A stretch of 64,000 nucleotides of DNA. It comes from Fimadaptatus sp050946055 (lineage in GTDB: Bacteria > Bacillota > Clostridia > Christensenellales > Aristaeellaceae). The stretch is taken from NCBI GenBank assembly GCA_050946055.1, contig JBMNUB010000005.1:1-64000 (forward strand), given 5' to 3'. Within the stretch, counting starts at the first letter, position 1. Every line of letters starts with the position of its first letter. The notes below the pieces were generated by a model. The model worked only from the letters and a program-made list of their open reading frames with translations. It was not told the origin of the DNA and did not search any database. Position numbers and translations under genes: made by a program. This document shows positions 60,119 through 64,000 of the stretch, one piece after another.

Positions 60119-61876
60119 ATGCAGCAGGGAACCATAGTTAAGGTTGCCGGCCCGCTGATAGTCGCCTCCGGAATGGGCGACAGCCGTATGTACGACGTGG
60201 TGCGCGTGTCCGAAAAGCGCCTTGTTGGCGAGATAATCGAACTGCGCGGCGACCGCGCCTCCATACAGGTATACGAGGAGACCAGCGGCCTGGGGCCGGG
60301 CGATCCGGTGGTATCGACCGGTTCGCCGCTCTCGGTCGAACTGGGGCCGGGACTTATAGAATCGATATTCGACGGAATACAGCGCCCGCTGACGGCGATA
60401 TATAAAAAGGCGGGCGACAGAATAACCCGCGGCGTTGAGGTTCAGTCGCTGGATCACAGCCGCAAGTGGAACTTCGAGGCGCGCGCCAAGAAGGGCGATT
60501 TGGTAAAGGGCGGCGACATAATCGGTGTCGTTCAGGAGACCTCGGTGGTCGAACATCGCATAATGGTGCCGCCGAACCTCTCGGGCGAGATAACCGCGAT
60601 ACGCTCGGGCGAGTACACCATAGACGAGACCGTGGCCACGCTCAAGACCGACAAGGGCAATGTGAACCTGACCATGCTCCAGCGCTGGCCGGTGCGCCGT
60701 GGCCGTCCCTATAAGGAGAAGATAGCGCCTACCGAGCCCATGATAACCGGTCAGCGAGTAATAGACACCTTCTTCCCGATAGCGCGAGGCGGCGTGGCGG
60801 CCGTTCCCGGCCCGTTCGGCAGCGGCAAGACCGTCGTGCAGCACCAGCTGGCCAAGTGGGCGGACGCCGACATAATAGTGTACGTGGGCTGCGGCGAGCG
60901 CGGCAATGAGATGACCGACGTGCTCATGGAGTTCCCCGAGCTGCATGACCCGCGCACGGGCGAGACGCTGATGAAGCGCACGGTGCTGATAGCCAACACC
61001 TCCGACATGCCCGTTGCGGCGCGCGAAGCCTCGATATACACCGGCATAACCATAGCCGAGTACTTCCGCGACATGGGCTACAAGGTCGCCATAATGGCCG
61101 ACTCCACCTCCCGCTGGGCTGAGGCGCTGCGCGAGATGTCCGGCCGCCTTGAGGAGATGCCCGGTGAAGAAGGCTATCCTGCCTACCTTGCCAGCCGCAT
61201 AGCCGAGTTCTACGAGCGCGCGGGCTGGGTGGAGTGCATGGGCAGCGAGGGGCGCACCGGCGCTATATCGGCAATAGGCGCGGTTTCCCCGCCCGGCGGC
61301 GATATATCCGAGCCTGTCAGCCAGGCTACCTTGCGCATAGTCAAGGTGTTCTGGGGACTTAGCGCATCGCTTGCGTACAAGCGTCACTTCCCGGCAATAG
61401 ACTGGCTGCAGAGCTATTCGCTGTACGTGGACAGGCTGTCGCGCTGGTTCACCGACAACGTTGCGCCCGACTGGATGCAGCTGCGCCAGCAGGCCATGGC
61501 CACGCTTCAGGATGAGGCCGAGCTTAACGAGATAGTGCAGCTGGTCGGCATGGACGCGCTGAGCTGGAAGGACAGGCTCAAGCTGGAGGCCGCCCGCATG
61601 ATACGCGAGGACTATCTGCATCAGAATGCGTTTGACGAGGTGGATACCTACACCTCGCTGGAAAAGCAGTACCGCATGCTCAGACTCATACTTCAGTACC
61701 TTGAGCGCGGCACGGCGGCGCTGGATGCGGGCGCTGATCTCAGCCGAGTCACGGGTCTTGCCGTGCGCGAGCGCATAGGCCGCGCAAAGTACATACCCGA
61801 GGAGAACATGAAGGAATTTGACAGTATAGAGAGCGAGCTCAGCGACCAGATGAGCGCGCTGGCGGAGGGTGTTTGA
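60119..61876 (+). CDS. ntpA: V/A-type ATPase catalytic subunit A
   Basis: Subunit A hydrolyses or makes ATP. The 585-residue protein has an N-terminal barrel (GTIVKVAGPLIVASGMG), the non-homologous bulge, the Walker A loop PGPFGSGKTVVQHQ near residue 234, ADSTSRWAEALREMSGRLEE near 330 and GAVSPPGGDISEP near 390. ATG 60119 starts the family's usual N-terminus. The operon order agrees with E. hirae ntp. Confidence 0.97.
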   Translation: MQQGTIVKVAGPLIVASGMGDSRMYDVVRVSEKRLVGEIIELRGDRASIQVYEETSGLGPGDPVVSTGSPLSVELGPGLIESIFDGIQRPLTAIYKKAGDRITRGVEVQSLDHSRKWNFEARAKKGDLVKGGDIIGVVQETSVVEHRIMVPPNLSGEITAIRSGEYTIDETVATLKTDKGNVNLTMLQRWPVRRGRPYKEKIAPTEPMITGQRVIDTFFPIARGGVAAVPGPFGSGKTVVQHQLAKWADADIIVYVGCGERGNEMTDVLMEFPELHDPRTGETLMKRTVLIANTSDMPVAAREASIYTGITIAEYFRDMGYKVAIMADSTSRWAEALREMSGRLEEMPGEEGYPAYLASRIAEFYERAGWVECMGSEGRTGAISAIGAVSPPGGDISEPVSQATLRIVKVFWGLSASLAYKRHFPAIDWLQSYSLYVDRLSRWFTDNVAPDWMQLRQQAMATLQDEAELNEIVQLVGMDALSWKDRLKLEAARMIREDYLHQNAFDEVDTYTSLEKQYRMLRLILQYLERGTAALDAGADLSRVTGLAVRERIGRAKYIPEENMKEFDSIESELSDQMSALAEGV

Positions 61877-61878
61877 CG

Positions 61879-63264
61879 ATGCTTAAAGAATATTCTACTA
61901 TACGCGAGGTCGTCGGCCCGCTGATGCTGGTCGAGGGAGTAAGCGGCGTCAAGTACGACGAGCTGGTCGAGATAGAGCAGGCAGACGGCGAGCGCCGCTC
62001 CGGCCGCGTGCTGGAGGTGGACGGCGACCGCGCCATGGTGCAGCTGTTCGAGAGCAGCCAGGGCCTCAAGATATCCACCAGCAAGGCGCGCTTTCTGGGG
62101 CGCAGCATAGAGCTGAGCGTGTCCATGGACATGCTGGGGCGCGTGTTCGACGGCATGGGCCGCCCGCGCGACAATGGCCCGGAGATAATCCCCGAGATGC
62201 GCTTGGACATGAACGGCGCGCCCATAAACCCCGCCGCGCGCGACTATCCCAATGAGTTCATACAGACCGGCATATCGGCAATAGACGGTCTGAACACGCT
62301 GGTGCGCGGTCAGAAGCTGCCCGTGTTCTCGGGCAGCGGCCTGCCGCACGCGCAGCTGGCGGCGCAGATAGCCCGTCAGGCCAAGGTGCTGGGCGGCGAT
62401 TCGTCCAACTTCGCGGTCGTGTTCGGCGCGATAGGCATAACCTTTGAAGAAGCCGACTTCTTCATAAGCGACTTCAGGCGCACCGGCGCTATCGATAGGG
62501 CAGTGCTGTTCATGAACCTGGCCAATGACCCGGCCATAGAGCGAATAGCTACGCCCCGCATGGCGCTGACCGCCGCCGAGTACCTGGCATATGAAAAGGA
62601 CATGCAGGTGCTGGTAATACTGACCGACATAACCAACTACGCAGAAGCGCTGCGCGAGGTATCTGCGGCGCGCAAGGAAGTGCCGGGCCGCCGCGGCTAT
62701 CCGGGCTATCTGTACACCGACCTTGCCACCATGTACGAGCGCGCCGGGCGCATACGCGGCAAGAAGGGCTCGGTCACTCAGATACCGATACTGACCATGC
62801 CCGAGGACGACAAGACCCACCCCATACCTGACCTGACCGGCTACATAACCGAAGGTCAGATAATCCTCTCGCGCGAGCTGTACCGCAGGGGCATAGAGCC
62901 GCCGATAGACGTGCTGCCGTCGCTGAGCCGCCTGAAGGACAAGGGCATAGGCGCGGGCAAGACCCGCGAGGACCACGCGCCCACCATGAACCAGCTGTTC
63001 GCGGCGTATTCGCGAGGCAAGGAGGCCAAGGAGCTGGCCGTCATACTGGGCGATGCGGCGCTGTCCGACGAGGACAAGCTCTACGCCAAGTTCGCCGAGG
63101 AGTTTGAAAAGAGGTATGTATCGCAGGGCTATGACACCAACAGAACCATAGCGGAGACGCTGGATCTGGGCTGGGATCTGCTTAAGATACTGCCGCGCTC
63201 CGAACTCAAGCGCATACGCGACGACATGCTCGAAAAGTACTTAGGCGCGGAAGGTGATGATTGA
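61879..63264 (+). CDS. ntpB: V/A-type ATPase subunit B
   Basis: Subunit B is the non-catalytic nucleotide-fold partner of A. The 461-residue protein starts YSTIREVVGPLMLVEGVSG, has LPVFSGSGLPHAQLAAQIAR near 150 in place of a P-loop and PSLSRLKDKGIGAGKTREDH near 355. ATG 61879 is preferred over the in-frame TTG 61873 because GGAGG lies 10 bases upstream. It meets subunit D at a TGATG stop-start overlap. Confidence 0.96.
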   Translation: MLKEYSTIREVVGPLMLVEGVSGVKYDELVEIEQADGERRSGRVLEVDGDRAMVQLFESSQGLKISTSKARFLGRSIELSVSMDMLGRVFDGMGRPRDNGPEIIPEMRLDMNGAPINPAARDYPNEFIQTGISAIDGLNTLVRGQKLPVFSGSGLPHAQLAAQIARQAKVLGGDSSNFAVVFGAIGITFEEADFFISDFRRTGAIDRAVLFMNLANDPAIERIATPRMALTAAEYLAYEKDMQVLVILTDITNYAEALREVSAARKEVPGRRGYPGYLYTDLATMYERAGRIRGKKGSVTQIPILTMPEDDKTHPIPDLTGYITEGQIILSRELYRRGIEPPIDVLPSLSRLKDKGIGAGKTREDHAPTMNQLFAAYSRGKEAKELAVILGDAALSDEDKLYAKFAEEFEKRYVSQGYDTNRTIAETLDLGWDLLKILPRSELKRIRDDMLEKYLGAEGDD

Positions 63265-63911
63265 TGGCGAGCGCACTCAGGGTCAATCCCACGCGCATGG
63301 AGCTGACGCGCCTTAAGCGCCGGCTCAAGACCGCCACGCGCGGCCATAAGCTGCTCAAGGACAAGCGCGACGAGATGATGCGCCGCTTTGTGCTGCTGAT
63401 ACGCGAGAACCAGCGCCTGCGCCTCAAGGTGGAGCAGGAGCTGGGGCTGGCGCTGGGCGAGTTCGCGATATGCCGCGGCGCTATGGATTCGTCGATGCTG
63501 GAACAGGCGCTGCTGTATCCCGTGCGCACCGCCGACATAGAGGTCGGTACGGCCAACATAATGTCGGTCAAGGTGCCTACCTTCAGCATAGACGAGGAGG
63601 CGCTGGGCGAAACTCAGCTCAGCTACGGCCTTGTGCAGACCTCGGCGCAGCTGGACGGCGCCATATCCAATCTGGCGGAAGCTCTGCCCGATCTCATAGC
63701 GCTGGCGCAGATCGAAAAGACCTGCGACATGCTGGCCGATGAGATAGAAAAGACGCGCCGCCGCGTAAACGCCCTCGAGTATGTGATGATACCTCAGTTC
63801 GAGGAGACCATTCGCACCATCACCATGAAGCTGGAGGAGAACGAGCGCGGCACGACCACGCGCCTTATGAAGGTCAAGGACATGATAGCCCAGCGCGACG
63901 CCGCGACCTGA
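63264..63911 (+). CDS. ntpD: V/A-type ATPase subunit D (central rotor shaft)
   Basis: The 215-residue coiled-coil rotor protein has the N-terminal RVNPTRMELTRLKRRL and LLKDKRDEMMRRF and the C-terminal RRRVNALEYVMIPQFEETI, all typical of subunit D. The start ATG 63264 shares its A with the ntpB stop. It is the last ATPase gene in the window; no terminator is visible in the remaining 89 bases, so the operon may continue. Confidence 0.95.
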   Translation: MASALRVNPTRMELTRLKRRLKTATRGHKLLKDKRDEMMRRFVLLIRENQRLRLKVEQELGLALGEFAICRGAMDSSMLEQALLYPVRTADIEVGTANIMSVKVPTFSIDEEALGETQLSYGLVQTSAQLDGAISNLAEALPDLIALAQIEKTCDMLADEIEKTRRRVNALEYVMIPQFEETIRTITMKLEENERGTTTRLMKVKDMIAQRDAAT

Positions 63912-64000
63912 TGCGTATGCGGCGATGCACCGGCTCAAAGCGTAATTCGTGGACGGCAGGGCATTTCGCTGATTTGGGGCTTAAATGACATTAAAGGGAC

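Noticed and set aside
60047..61621. 524-codon minus-strand frame opposite ntpA
   Set aside because: Same antisense artefact; ntpA on the plus strand is unambiguous.

Overview
The window is a GC-rich chromosomal segment of an anaerobic member of the Bacillota (class Clostridia), probably an uncultivated gut-type lineage; the exact order cannot be fixed from the sequence. Pointers are strong AGGAGG ribosome binding sites, consensus sigma-A promoters (TTGACA/TATAAT), a dgt-dnaG-rpoD / trmK-nif3 neighbourhood, a B. subtilis-type PurR, a V/A-type ATPase and a soluble fumarate reductase instead of respiratory oxidases. A striking trait is heavy use of ATA for isoleucine despite high GC. I saw no IS element, prophage, integrase or CRISPR array.

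Layout. 1-5.9 kb: tail of a U32 peptidase, a heterodimeric ABC exporter and a sulfatase. 6-9 kb: a lower-GC two-gene cassette of secreted proteins, the second ending in an LHH/HNH-type nuclease domain. 9.2-15.6 kb: a mannitol dehydrogenase family oxidoreductase, an MBL-fold hydrolase, an MFS-like transporter, a GNAT protein and a second sulfatase. 15.6-22.2 kb: a peptidoglycan-binding secreted protein, a P-loop kinase with a DUF1846 protein, a small membrane protein, MurC and PurR. 22.6-26.4 kb: an XpaC-TelA-LemA-TPM operon. 26.8-27.3 kb: a five-tRNA operon (Val, Asp, Phe, Gly, Cys). 27.8-31.3 kb: acetyltransferases, an alkyltransferase-like protein, and a GtrA/GtrB-like pair. 31.6-41.2 kb: dgt, dnaG, rpoD, an SDR, an AAC(3)-like acetyltransferase, trmK, nif3-like, a zinc-ribbon coiled coil and an SGNH hydrolase. 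41.37-41.71 kb: RNase P RNA, followed by about 1 kb of gene-free GC-rich DNA.

42.8-53.9 kb is the most notable block: a lactate/malate dehydrogenase, class II fumarase, HdrB, HdrC, HdrA, MvhD/FlxD, two Fe-S proteins and a FAD/NAD(P)H oxidoreductase (an Hdr-Flx module), then FrdB and FrdA with no membrane anchor. Read together, these genes describe oxaloacetate -> malate -> fumarate -> succinate, with a soluble fumarate reductase apparently coupled to a flavin-based electron-bifurcating Hdr-Flx complex. This could let NADH reduce fumarate and ferredoxin together; that coupling is inferred.

54.6-63.9 kb: upp, then a V/A-type ATPase operon in the Enterococcus hirae Ntp order (G/H-I-K-E-C-F-A-B-D). 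Its proteolipid carries the Na+-ligand pattern, so a sodium-coupled energy economy is likely.
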